Assembly (NCBI GenBank): GCA_027604665.1
Contig: JADGIZ010000160.1
Location: 1 to 22,008 of the forward strand
DNA length: 22,008 nt
DNA from: Polyrhizophydium stewartii
Lineage: Eukaryota; Chytridiomycota; Chytridiomycetes; Rhizophydiales
Reading direction: 5' to 3'
Part shown: positions 9,186 to 19,203 of the stretch, in pieces
Numbering within the stretch: position 1 is the first letter of the stretch
How the letters are laid out: the number at the start of each line of letters is the position of its first letter
Notes under the pieces: generated by a model
Told to the model about the DNA's origin: nothing
What the model saw: the letters and a program-made list of their open reading frames with translations, nothing else
Databases searched by the model: none
Position numbers and translations under genes: made by a program

Positions 9186-12100
9186 CTATTCTGGGACGGC
9201 AATCGCGAACCGCTTGACAGGAACGCCCTGAAAGTCAATCTCGCCGGCGTCGCTGACGAGGATGTTGTTCTTCTCAAAGTGAGACTTGGCAAGTGAGTAC
9301 GTCAGCTCAGTGATGTGCACCGAGCCCGTCTGACAGTTGGCCTGCACAAAGTCTGCCAGCTCGAGCGTGACGCCAAAGATCTCAAACTTGAAGCGTCGTG
9401 AGCCGCCAATCACACCGCCGCTCAGCGGGCCGGCGTTGACGCCCGCACGCAGAGCGAGTTTCTGACCACGCAGCTGCTTCTCGCACTTGCGGTTGACAAA
9501 GCCCATGATGGTCGACTGGATCGCCATGGCCACGCGGCAGACGCGAAAGACCATTTCGGCAATCGCATCGTCGCTGGCCTCGCCGTCCGGGGAACGCTCG
9601 CAGAAGCCAAAGGCGACGAATCCGTCGCCCGCGGTGGAGACCTTTTCGATGCTGTGGAGCTCGCACAGGTTGTCAAAGTGTGTGAACATGTCGTTGAGAA
9701 TCTCGATCACGTCGACAGGGTGCAAGATACTCGACAAGGACGTGTATCCAACCACGTCTGTGCTGAGCACGCATGCCGTCTGGTGCTGCTCGACGTATGT
9801 TCCGTGAAAATGCTTGAGACGAGTGGCAATGCGCGGCGGGAAGAGTGTGGCCAGGACGCGCTCCGACCGGGCAAACTCGCCCTCGACGAGCTTCTTTTGC
9901 TGGTGCGAGACGAGCGTGAGAAGAAAATCAAAGCGCATCTTGCGATGCCGAAGATACGCGGCGCATGTGTTGATCACGAACGCTCCCAGCATCAGCCATA
10001 CATCGAGCTCAAAGTACTTTGGCAAGCCGCCAGGCTGGTCCGACGGCGCGAGAACAGGGAAGCCGTAGAACGCCAGCCAGAGCTGACTGGCAACGAGAAG
10101 GAGCAGATTCCAAGCCGCCAGCGTTGGCAGAGGCACAAAGTTGAAGAGCGACGTCCAAAACAGCCATGTCGCTGCAAGGTTGAGCTCGTAGTTTGTGTAC
10201 TCGCGGCCGAGGTCGCCCCAGGTGACGATGAGCGAAAAGAAGATGCAGAACAAGAGCGTGACGGCAAAGAAGATGCCGAGCGTGTGCTTGAAGAGATCAA
10301 AGTTGCGCTGCACCGTCTCGTGAGAGTCGACGGCGCTGATCGAGAACGCGAGCGAGTTGTGACTGCCTGTCGCGCTTGTGACCTCGTGGCTCTCGGCCAG
10401 CTTGCGGCTGAACTGCGCATTCCAGGTCATGAACGCACAAAAGTGCAGGAACATGATGACTATGACAGAGGCGAGCTTTGCTGTAAGTGATGACGGCCTG
10501 ATCCAGTTTGCATCCGTAAAGGCAATGTTTACGATGGCGCATGCAAGATACAGCAGGTACATGACTAGCGCCAGCTGCATGTCGGTGCGGAACTCGGAAG
10601 CGAATGTCACGGCCGAGTACTGGCGGTAGAGCATCTCAAACTCGCTGCTGAGAAAGTTGAGCGTGCGCAGGTTGATGAGCGTATGTGCCGAGCGAGCCAT
10701 CATGACTTCAAAGCTCGTGTTGGCTTCCTTCTTGATACAGATGCGCGCCAGAATCCTCTCGACGTCATGGGGCAGTGACGTTGCTACGGCACCCATGGCC
10801 GCCTGGAAATCTCTTGGCATGGACTTGAGGAAGCTGTCGTAGATCTCCTTGAAGCCGTCGAGCGCCGAAACCTGCTCGTAGTACCGCTCGATGGAGGTGC
10901 GCCGCATGCGTGCTCTGCCCGGCGCAATCTGCACGGCCGGGATGTTGGCACGCTGGCGGAGCGCCGTGAGTGCGCTCGGGCTTGTCTTGAGCCCCAGACC
11001 GTGGTCGCCGATCGAGCCGATCATTGATGCCGCGAAGTTGTCGGCGATCGTCCCAGCCGCAACCTGAGCATTGGAGTTGGCTTCGCCATCGAGTGAATGC
11101 AGCATCATGGTTCCCTTTCCCTTAATGTCGCGGGTGCCGAGGCAAGTAAAGTTGAACTCTGCATAATTGTCAGTTTTGCTGTCGACATGCGACACTCTTC
11201 GGACAATCCGCACCATACGCAATGCTCGTGATCTCTCGGATCTCTTCGGACACGACAATTTGCCATGGATGAGCCGCCGCCTGCAGCCTGCCGGCTCGAG
11301 AATGTCAACAATCTTCCCGCGCACATGCGCTCACCCCAGACCAACCTGCTCGAGCAGTTGACGCAGTCGCCAATCACGTCGTACACGATGTTGTTCTTGC
11401 CAATGATGCCTGCTACAAGGGCGCCTATTGCGCTCATTGTCATCAGGCTTGGATTTGGTTTCAGCCACCGGCTCGATGCGACCCACCTCTATATATCCCC
11501 ATCCTTATCGAGAAGCGGAACGACCCAATGATGGACGATACAAGCTCGCACTGCTCCTCGAACAAGTCTCGAAACCGCAGCGCCAGGCGTAGCACATCCG
11601 CTGTTCCATGGTCTGGGTCAATTTCGAGCTCAATGCCCGAACAGTACAAGATCTTTGTGCCGCCAATGACCTTGATCTTCTCGACAGTCTTGAAGGCAGA
11701 GTGAATCGCATCAAACTCGTCAAAGACTATCCAAATGTCAGCGATTCCACCAGTCTCCACGCCGCTGATACAAGTATCCGCGCTACGCACAGCTATTGAG
11801 TGTCTCGACGACTTCGCGCAGCTTGGACGTGTCTGAAAAACTGGATGTCCCCAGCGACTTTGTGAGAATGCCGTCGCTGTCCACACTGCTCTCGTCCTCC
11901 TCGTCAATGGCTGAATTCCACGGTGTGGTGATTTCCATGAACATGCATGTGGCGTTCTCGAACCGCTTCGACAACTCGCTGTATCCCCTGCCGTAATCGG
12001 CGGCGCGCAGTGCCCGCACAACGCGCGCCGGCAGGCATTCAACGAGTAGTGCGTCCACTTGCTTTTGTTTCTTGACCAAGATCTCGCGCTGGGTCTCGAC

Positions 12101-14363
12101 GAGCTTGGATCGAACAAAGCTGTATCTCCGGTGTGCTTCGCTTGCGTGCGCCTTTGGAAGCTGGATGATGAGCACCATCAGAAAGAGCGAAAAGGATGCA
12201 ACCTTTTGTTCCAGATTCGAAAACGCCGTGACATGACGCAGAAAGGCGAGTGCAACAATCGAGAGAACGCACGATCCTGTGTCGATCCACGGATATGCGA
12301 CCGTGCCGAGCTGACCGACGAGGATAGCAATCAGAACCACATTTCCCGTTCCAAAGTCAACGTCGTGCGGGTCGACCATCCATAAATTGAGCGCAGACGC
12401 AAACAGACCGAGCGGTAGCATGGCTCGGCCCACGGCACGCACGGCAAAGTCATGGCTGTCGAGGATGTAGCACAGCAGTGGGGATTCTTCGCTGTGCACG
12501 ATGGGTGCCGGTCCTGGCTTCTTGGACGCGTCGCTTGCGGTTGTCTGCGATGCCTGTAGGGCATCTTGTGTCGACAGCCCGGTTGTGTATGTCGCGTGCG
12601 ACGTCTCGAGCTCGTTTGCTTTGAGCGCCTTGCCGCTGGCGGATGAGTCGCGCGCAAGCAGCGGCTGTGTTGCTGACCCGCTCGATGGAATCCCAATCAT
12701 GCCCGACGACTTTCGCCGCTGATGCACGGGCATCTGTGCAATGTGCAGCTCGTCTTTACACAGTCGAACACTATTAGCGCTTCCTTGTGATTCGCGTTCA
12801 ATAGAGCGTTTGAACACTTACCAGAATTGCCTGAAAGCGAGTTTCGGCGAATGGGCATCGAGTCGCTGTGCTGTAGACGCTTGATGGGCGGCAGCGGCGT
12901 GTACTTGAGCTTCCCAGAGTCTCGTGTCGAGCCTAATTCGGAGCTGTTGCTGGCCATGCGCTCCATCAGCGCGGGCAGCTTGCTGTTTCCAATGCTGGTT
13001 GTCAAATCAGGCTTTGCGGCCGGCTTTTCCTGCAGCTTTGCGGACTCGCTTGGCTTTTTGTCGTCGATCTGGATCACGACCGAGCGAGCTTCGCCCTCTT
13101 GAGCATGATGCTGGGAGGTCTCATCCTTGAGCCCCGATCCCTCGCGTTGCCGGATCGCTCTTGGGTGCGGCCGGTATATCATGGGGTTTGACGCTGTGAT
13201 CAGCGGCTGCTCCTCGACCGGAGGCGTTGGTTGTGCGACGGACGCCATGATGTTTTGCGCACTCTGATCTTCAGGCGCAACCTTGCCGCGCTTGCGGCGG
13301 TTTGCCCAGCCGCTCACAGGGTCGTAGATCCACTTGAGTCGCCGCTTTGGATGTGGAATGCTCAGCAGAAGCAGTGGTAGATCAATCAGCGCAATGCATG
13401 CAAGGTTGTAGGACATGATTTTGTCGGCCGCTGATGGAGACGTCATCATCAGCATCAAGTTCCTGAAGCGCAAGTCAGCGCACGTATTTTCCAGACGCGG
13501 CATCGAGTAGCACCGCCAATCGCACACCAGATATGGAGCGTCGCGACTCCGAAAGACATGTAAAACGCGATTGTCGTGATGGCTTTGGACTCGTCGTCTG
13601 AGCGGTAGAGCAGCTCGGCGTCTGCTTGGTCAAAACTGAGGCTGATGGGATTGACCGTGCTCTTGACAAAGACATTGCGCTTGATGACTGCGCGCTTGGC
13701 GGCCTTTGCGGCAATCTGGATGCTTGCCATGAGTGACTCGCGGCGAGCGCCGGATGTGCGGAATCTGGAAGACGACGACAGTCGCGCATGCTTGGCTTGG
13801 TGGTCCTCACTGAATGAGGCCCTGTGATTCGAATGCTGCGAGCTCAGTGAAAACTGTGATGCCTGCGATTGAAACTGCACGGCGTCGTCGTCTGGCGCGG
13901 GCGAGAGCGACTGTCTGCGCGCATGTGGCTTTGGAGCGCCAGTTGCGCCAGAGGTCGAAAGATCGATGCCGAATCTAGGCTGCGCGGCCTCCTCGCTCAC
14001 GGCGGCATCGCCGCCAGACGAAACCTGCTCGATTCGGCTGAGGCCGTTGCGTGATCTGACAAAAGACATGCTGCTCGCGCTCAGGGCCGTCACGGATCCG
14101 TTGGCGAATGAGTGCCTGCGCTGCTTCGACTCGGTCGTGGAACCGCCTGGTCCAAAGAAAGCGCTGCCGCGACGCGAGCCCGATGGCGTGCCTGACGACT
14201 GAGCCAATGGCGCCGGCGCCGGCCCGATTCCCTCGTGGAAGCTTCCATGTGCCACCCGCTCGAGCGTGCGTTGGTCGCGCATGTCGACGACAGCAAGCGA
14301 CTGTCGGCGCGGTCCGCGGCCGGTCGCACCTGGCTCTCCGCTGCCTGCTGGAGCCACTGTCAT
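9186..14363 (-). CDS. Membrane adenylyl cyclase, tandem C1/C2 class III, 12 TM segments
   Basis: Makes cAMP from ATP at a membrane. Proposed exons, 5' to 3': 14363-13528, 13462-12822, 12753-11791, 11726-11487, 11424-11342, 11280-11214 and 11158-9186, plus a possible upstream exon. They give about 1600 residues. Layout: Ser/Arg-rich N-terminus (1-258); M1 with TM at about 260-279, 293-314, 598-618, 630-649, 653-670 and 677-691; C1 about 727-970; M2 with six TM between 1137 and 1346; C2 about 1370-1600. C1 has Lys832, Asp909, Asn916 and Arg920 (adenine and catalytic residues), but Glu766 and Gly836 where metal-binding Asp should be. C2 has the metal Asps 1411 and 1455 but Ser1451, Glu1536, Glu1543 and Phe1547 at the other positions. 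Eight RRxS sites are present. The intron near 11281-11341 has an alternative reading (11295-11334). The start could instead be ATG 14691 with an extra intron. Confidence 0.88.
11727..11790 (-). other. Cyclase intron inside C1 (64 nt), example of local splice signals
   Basis: Donor GTGCGT, branch CTGAC 11 nt before acceptor ATAG. Splicing turns a TAG stop at 11785-11783 into the cyclase sequence ETLNS-FFDEFD. Other cyclase introns called the same way are 13463-13527 (65 nt), 12754-12821 (68 nt, GTAAGT, branch CTAAT), 11425-11486 (62 nt), 11281-11341 (61 nt, weak GTCTGG donor) and 11159-11213 (55 nt, branch CTGAC). Confidence 0.8.
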
Positions 14364-14775
14364 TGGACGCCGCGAAAGTGGATCTGAAGAAAAGGCTCGA
14401 GCAAGCCGCGACTTGAGACCAATGCTCTTGGAGGTGGAAGAGCTCCAAATGGCCAGCAAGATGGCGTCAAGCCCGCCGGCGACTGCGGCCGATTGGATTC
14501 CGGCCGTGCCGCACGCCCCACGCAGATACGCCTTAACGAAACGGCGCCACGACGCTCTGATCTCACTTATGAGCACCAAACCTCTGGCACGCCAGGTCAG
14601 GTCGGGTGAGACTCGAAACTGCAGCTTGACTGATCTCTTGCGATTCAAGGAGCTGCTGGTGTGTATCCGCCAGGAGCGAGCGCTGGCTCATTTGTCCGCG
14701 TGCCCGGCGAAGTCTTTGGCGGCCCGTGCGGAAATATGGCTTTCCTCTGATCAAGAAACACGCTCGCGCAGCACG
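14364..14775. promoter_or_regulatory. Shared upstream region of cyclase (minus) and FAM72 (plus)
   Basis: There are 412 bp between divergent start codons. On the minus strand ATG 14691 opens a 43-codon frame (MSQRSLLADTHQQLLESQ...) ending next to a good donor GTGAGA at 14566. It could be an extra first exon of the cyclase, joined for example to an acceptor at 14443, or a uORF. If it is the true first exon, only 84 bp separate the two genes. No clear TATA box was seen. Confidence 0.45.
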
Positions 14776-16070
14776 ATGTCGTCGCCTTCAATCCACCCGC
14801 AGTTCCGCTCAAAGGCAGTCTGCACTCTAAACTGCCGCCACTGCAGCTCGGTCATCTGCAATCGCGGCATGAAGGCCATTCTTCTGGGCGACACGCGGGT
14901 AAGCGGGGCGATGCCGCCAGGCTGCTTAAGCCAGCTCATCTGCCGCGGCTGCTGTTGTCGCGCAGAGGCCCGCGGGCCTGTCGCGGTCGCGGTCGCGGTC
15001 GCGCAGCCATGTTTTGTCCCGCGACCGCCGCGCGAAACCTGGCAGATGCCACTGCTCCGACAGCGGCACAGATGGCAGGCTCCGCCGCTGCGGCTGGCTT
15101 TGGCATGCCGTCCCTGCAGGCTGCGTTTAGATTACTCTTGCATTGCCGTTTCTTGGCTGACCCTGGCGGCGCAACGCGGCGCTCGCTCCGCGGCGTGTAT
15201 CGCCATGTCGACATTTGTCAAAATCTGCCGTGGTTTACACCAGGTCGAGCTCTTTTCGACAGACGTACCCCCGTTCCGGTGAGACGCTCCGGACAACTCT
15301 TGCTCCTCTTCTGTGTTCGATCTACCCTTGTTTATTGCCACCTTCGAGGGGGCCACTGTGTTCTGGGTTTCGGCCACATAGTTTGCCTTGGCCGGATTCC
15401 TTTTGAGCCTCGAGGTTGCGGCGAATGTCCTTGCGCAAGCCGCTCGGGCCAAATGCCAGCGCTCGCGCTTGCGGAGCACTCGTGATCTTCGCGGTTTTTT
15501 TCTTGCGGATCGAGCGGCAAGGCTCGACCTTGCTTGCGAATATGTCCGGGCGACTGCGGCGGCCTTGCTGGCGCTCAGAGTCGCATATCGGGTCGGTTTC
15601 GGAGCAAAGCGTCGCTGACGGGGCCGCTTCACTGCAGAGTGCAACTCGTCGACAAGGACTACATGACACGCAACTGCCGATGCAGGATCCGGGACGTGGC
15701 CTGCCTTGGTTGGTAAGCACGCCCCCTAGCCCTTACCTGGCCAATGCGGTGCCTCCTGACGCTGACCTGATCGACGGCGGATGTTTATGCAGTGGAAATG
15801 TCATTGGCTATCACGTCACGCAGCCGTGCGAGCGGTGCCTCGACTCGTGCAACAACGGCCACTTTTGGATGTTCCTCTCCGAAGGCGTTTGGGCAAAGGA
15901 ACGGACTGACCCGTCAGGTGAGAGAGCCAAAGAAAGTCCATGTGGTGCTACGGCTGCCAGCGCTAACCATGAGCGCAGGAACGAGGCATCTGCTCTGGGC
16001 CCATCTTGCTCGCGATACGACCTCAGAGGGCCTGCAGCTCGAGACCAAGTATGAGCAAATGTGTCGATGA
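14776..16070 (+). CDS. FAM72 family protein
   Basis: Five exons: 14776-14898, 15244-15278, 15638-15712, 15793-15917 and 15979-16070. They give 149 residues, the same length I recall for human FAM72A. Matching blocks are CRHCSSVICNRGMKAILLGD, ELFSTDVPP, NCRCRIRDVACLGCGNVIGY and the near-identical SCNNGHFWMF, followed by HLLWAHL. The Cys pairs (CRHC, CRC, CLGC, CERC) look like zinc ligands. All four introns keep frame: GTAAGC...CCAG (345 nt), GTGAGA...GCAG (359 nt), GTAAGC...GCAG (80 nt) and GTGAGA...GCAG (61 nt, branch CTAAC). The start has A at -3. In mammals FAM72A binds the uracil-DNA glycosylase UNG2 and lowers its level. Whether that role exists here is unknown. The gene ends 30 bp from the PPR gene stop and may share 3' sequence with it. 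Confidence 0.93.
14981..15004 (+). repeat. Hexanucleotide repeat (TCGCGG)n in FAM72 intron 1
   Basis: Four tandem copies of TCGCGG inside the unusually long first intron. A simple repeat with no assigned function. Confidence 0.85.
15279..15637 (+). other. FAM72 intron 2, 359 nt, with an antisense open frame
   Basis: The intron is bounded by GTGAGA and CTGCAG. Two minus-strand frames stay open through most of it. One ends at 15322 and reads IRKKKTAKITSAPQARALAF and onward, with natural-looking composition. No start codon in a good context was found and I recognise no family. Confidence 0.5.
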
Positions 16071-16100
16071 ATGCCCAAGAAACTCGCGAGATGTCGCTGT

Positions 16101-18966
16101 TTATTGGTCTGTGCCCCAAAACGACTCGAACGAGCGCGATCCTCTGCGTGGGCTTGTTTTCTTGTTGCTGCCCGCAAGATCCCCCACTTTGGCCTCGTCG
16201 CTGCCATCGTCGCCATTCTCGGCATCATTCTGCGCTGTTCCCGCCTTGGTGCGCGCGCGCACGCTTCGGCGCAATGAGCGGGTGGCCAGCCCAGGGAGAT
16301 TCAGCGAGAGCGCCACGCTGCGCTCGCGCTGCTCGAAATCAGTGAGCATGCGCTCGAGCTCAATCAGCATCTGCGACTGCTCCTCCTCGGTCGGCGGAAA
16401 CGCCTTGTTGCAGTCCGGCGGCGGTCTGCGAGAGCCTTCGGCCGCTTCTCGCCAGCTGTGATCAAGCGCCTCGTACAGAATCTTGAGCGGGCCGTCTTTG
16501 CCCGTCTGCAGCTGCACCCCCTTCTTGATCTCGCGCGCAGCCCAAGAGACGGTCCTGCGCAAGTCAAAAAGCTCGCGGCGGTACGCAATCATGTGCAAGC
16601 CCGCCTCTGGCGATTCGCGCTCAGGCTTCGATTCTTGCGGCTGATCGCTTTGCGGGTCGGGGCCTCTGAGTCTGCTCTTTTCGTTGGCAAGCTCCTGCTC
16701 GAGAAGGTTGATGCGTGCAATCGACTCGCCTGCGAGATCGTGCAGCTTCTTTGCGCTAAAAGCAAGCTTTCGCCCCCAGAGAATAATCATTCGCGAAGGC
16801 GCGAGGGCGTGCTGCTCGAACAAGCGCCTGATGGCCGCCGAGTCGCGCCGCGCCGACAAATGCGAAATGAGTGCTGCCACGGCCGCGCGAGAGGGAAGTG
16901 GGGGTATGAACGCCCGAATGTGTTGAAGAGCATGCTTCTGCGCGTTGATTCTGTCGACCAGTCGGGCATCGGCACAACTGTGCCGCTGGATTCTGACCCT
17001 TGGCAGCGTCCAAAGATCCTTGAGATACAGAGCGTCAATCATTTCCTCGGAAGTCGCGGGTAGATTGTTGGCGGCGTTTTTGCGCGCTGACTCTGCCGTC
17101 TTTGCTTGCACGAGCTGGCCAAAGAGTGTGTTGACCTGCGATAGGGTGCCGATGGAACTGACGGCCTCGAGGAGCGCCACAAATGCTGTGCTCTGCAGCA
17201 GACGACGCGAGTCGCGCGGGTTGATCTCTTGCAGGTCGCGCACAAGATCGAGTTGTCTGTCGCGAGGGAGCGCATTGAGGCGCGCCTCTTGATCGTCCCA
17301 TTGCGCTTTGATGCGCTCCCACAGCTTCTGGACCCGGAATGCAGGGTTCTCTTGAGCGAGCGCAGATCGAAGCAGAACGCTGCAAATCTCGGTATCAAAC
17401 GGAATGGCGTGCTTGCGCAGAAGAACGTCGGCCGCCACGATTGCGCTGTGGTCTCCCAATGCATCCAGCGCCTGCATATGGAGGTGCATTGTGTGCCTGC
17501 AGTGGTAACACAACGAGCAGTTTCAGCACATGGCGGCGCGGCCAAACTCGCGTCAGCTTGGATGCGCACCTTCGTGGGATGTTCCCGCACTCGATCAGAC
17601 TGTTCATCAGACGGCGCGCACTGGCATAGTTCCCCAGCTTCAGGTGCGCGGCGATCAGGTCTTCGTAAACGCGCAGCGGCCACGGGTCCTCGAACGAGCC
17701 GCCTCGTTGCTGCTGCTGAAGGAGCTTCTGCTTGCGGACCACCGTGAGGTACTTGTGGATGGCCGATACCTTGGTCCTGTCGCCTTTGAGCGCAAACGCT
17801 TCAAGAAAGCCGAGATACGAGTCGTATGTGAGCACCAACGGCGAGTCGATAACGATGCTCCACAAGTCATACGCCATGCTGATCAACTTGGTCGGCGAGC
17901 GGTGGCCGTGCAGAATGATGGCGAGCATGGTCTGCACAGTCTTGTTGGACAGGGGAAATTCCTCAGCGACAGCAGCAGAGGTCCTTGCGCCTTGACTCTT
18001 GCGGGCCGCGGTGCGCACATGAAAGCTGGCCTTGAATGCATCCTTGTCCCGGGCAAGCTGCTGGAGTATCGTCGAAAGCAGGTTATGGCTGGAGCGCGCG
18101 ACACGCAGAAGACAAGCGTTGACGAGGCCATCGGGCACAATGCCGCACTTCTTCATCTCCAGAAGCATCTCAAATGCTTGCTTAGGCCGGCCGGAAGGCA
18201 CGTGCGTGGTGAGCGGCTCGTCAAGATGGACGATGCGGCAGAGAAGACGGTGCCAGTCATCGCGGAGCAGTTCGGACGTCGCCTTTTGAGCGCGCAAGTT
18301 CTCGAACATGGCCCAGACAGCCTCGTGCGGCAGCAGAGCAATCTGGTCCGGGTTGTGCCGGATGCACTCGATCATGCTTTTGATGGGCACCATGGCTGAA
18401 CCCGGCTGGCCGAGTGCCGCGATGGGCTGGAATGCGGGCTCCAGCTCGCCCTTGGGATGCCCCGCCGTGATCGACTCGTGCCAGAGGAGTCCGGGCGTGG
18501 GCTTGAGTCGGCTGGCTGCTTCTTGCGTGCGTCTCACCGAAGACGCCGGCGCCGGCGTCGGGACTTGCGGCATCGAGAGCGACTCGGGCAGCGAGTGGGA
18601 CAGCGGCAGCTCCGGTTGGGCGTTGGCGAGAGGCGTGACGAAGGCAGGGAGCACGGAAACGGCTCGCCGGCGGATGCGGCGGCTCTTTCCCGGCTGTGTT
18701 CCGATCGCATGCGCCTTGCTGTCGCCGAGCTGCCGCCGCGGAACATCGGTGATGATCGGCGCCATCCTGAGAAGCGTCGCAGGAGAATCCAAGTCGTTCA
18801 CGGCCGGCGTGCGGTCATTGTCGTGGGTCGACGGCGAGACCGGCTTGCTGGAAAAGGACCGCAGAGGCGCACCGGACGTGGTCGCATGCCCGCATAGCCG
18901 ATATGCGCCCGCGGCCGGTCGCCGCAGCGGCAGCAAGATACGCCGTGTCGCCAGAGCCAACATCAT
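16101..18966 (-). CDS. Mitochondrial pentatricopeptide-repeat-like protein
   Basis: Two exons, 18966-17570 and 17496-16101, joined across a 73-nt intron (GTGCGC...GCAG, branch CTGAC) to read NIPRR-HTMHLHMQAL, giving 930 residues. The N-terminus MMLALATRRILLPLRRPAAG...RSFSS is Arg/Leu/Ser-rich without acids, a classic mitochondrial presequence, so I prefer ATG 18966 over the in-frame ATG 19008. Helical-pair segments typical of PPR proteins appear near residues 258-330 (QAFEMLLEMKKCGIVPDGLV) and 432-500 (VYEDLIAAHLKLGNYASARR). A probable coiled coil lies near 715-745 and the C-terminal tail is charged. Such proteins bind organellar RNA for processing or translation. The target cannot be told from sequence, and it could be a general helical-repeat protein. 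The neighbouring FAM72 gene is convergent. Confidence 0.8.
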
Positions 18967-19203
18967 GTTCAGAAAAAAAGTTTTTTCGCCTCGACGGCGG
19001 ATCTGCATCTTGGCCTGCGTTGTGTGCGTTGGCCAAGGCGTGCTGATCGCGTGCCATGGGCAGCGCCAGCATATCAGGCCTCACGGCTCTTTCGACGCCG
19101 CACCAGCGCCATCTGAGCCGGGAGCCTGCTGATGCAAAACGTCGGGGATCCAGTGCAGCGCCGCCGATAGTCGGATGCAAGCGATCAGTCGCCTCTTGCA
19201 CAT
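18967..19203. promoter_or_regulatory. Upstream region of the PPR gene
   Basis: There are 237 bp with no supported gene. On the minus strand an A/T-rich stretch (AAAAAACTTTTTTTC, about 18971-18986) sits just before the preferred start codon, which suggests untranslated sequence rather than the longer reading from ATG 19008. Confidence 0.4.

Noticed and set aside
11485..11500. TATATA-like sequence near 11490
   Set aside because: It lies inside the cyclase C1 coding sequence (RMGIYRG) next to a splice donor, so a promoter there is unlikely.
12697..12830. Reading through the GTAAGT at 12821 as coding (GKCSNALLNANHKE)
   Set aside because: It soon hits a stop, while splicing 12754-12821 joins to a frame carrying four TM helices and the C1 domain.
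14751..14939. Minus frame with natural-looking residues (MSWLKQPGGIAPLTRVSPRR)
   Set aside because: It is the antisense of FAM72 exon 1, which has clear family similarity on the plus strand.
15713..15792. Cys-containing plus frame (DADLIDGGCLCSG) that would extend FAM72
   Set aside because: It lies in a well-formed intron (GTAAGC, CTGAC, GCAG). Removing it restores the conserved ACLGCGNVIGY.
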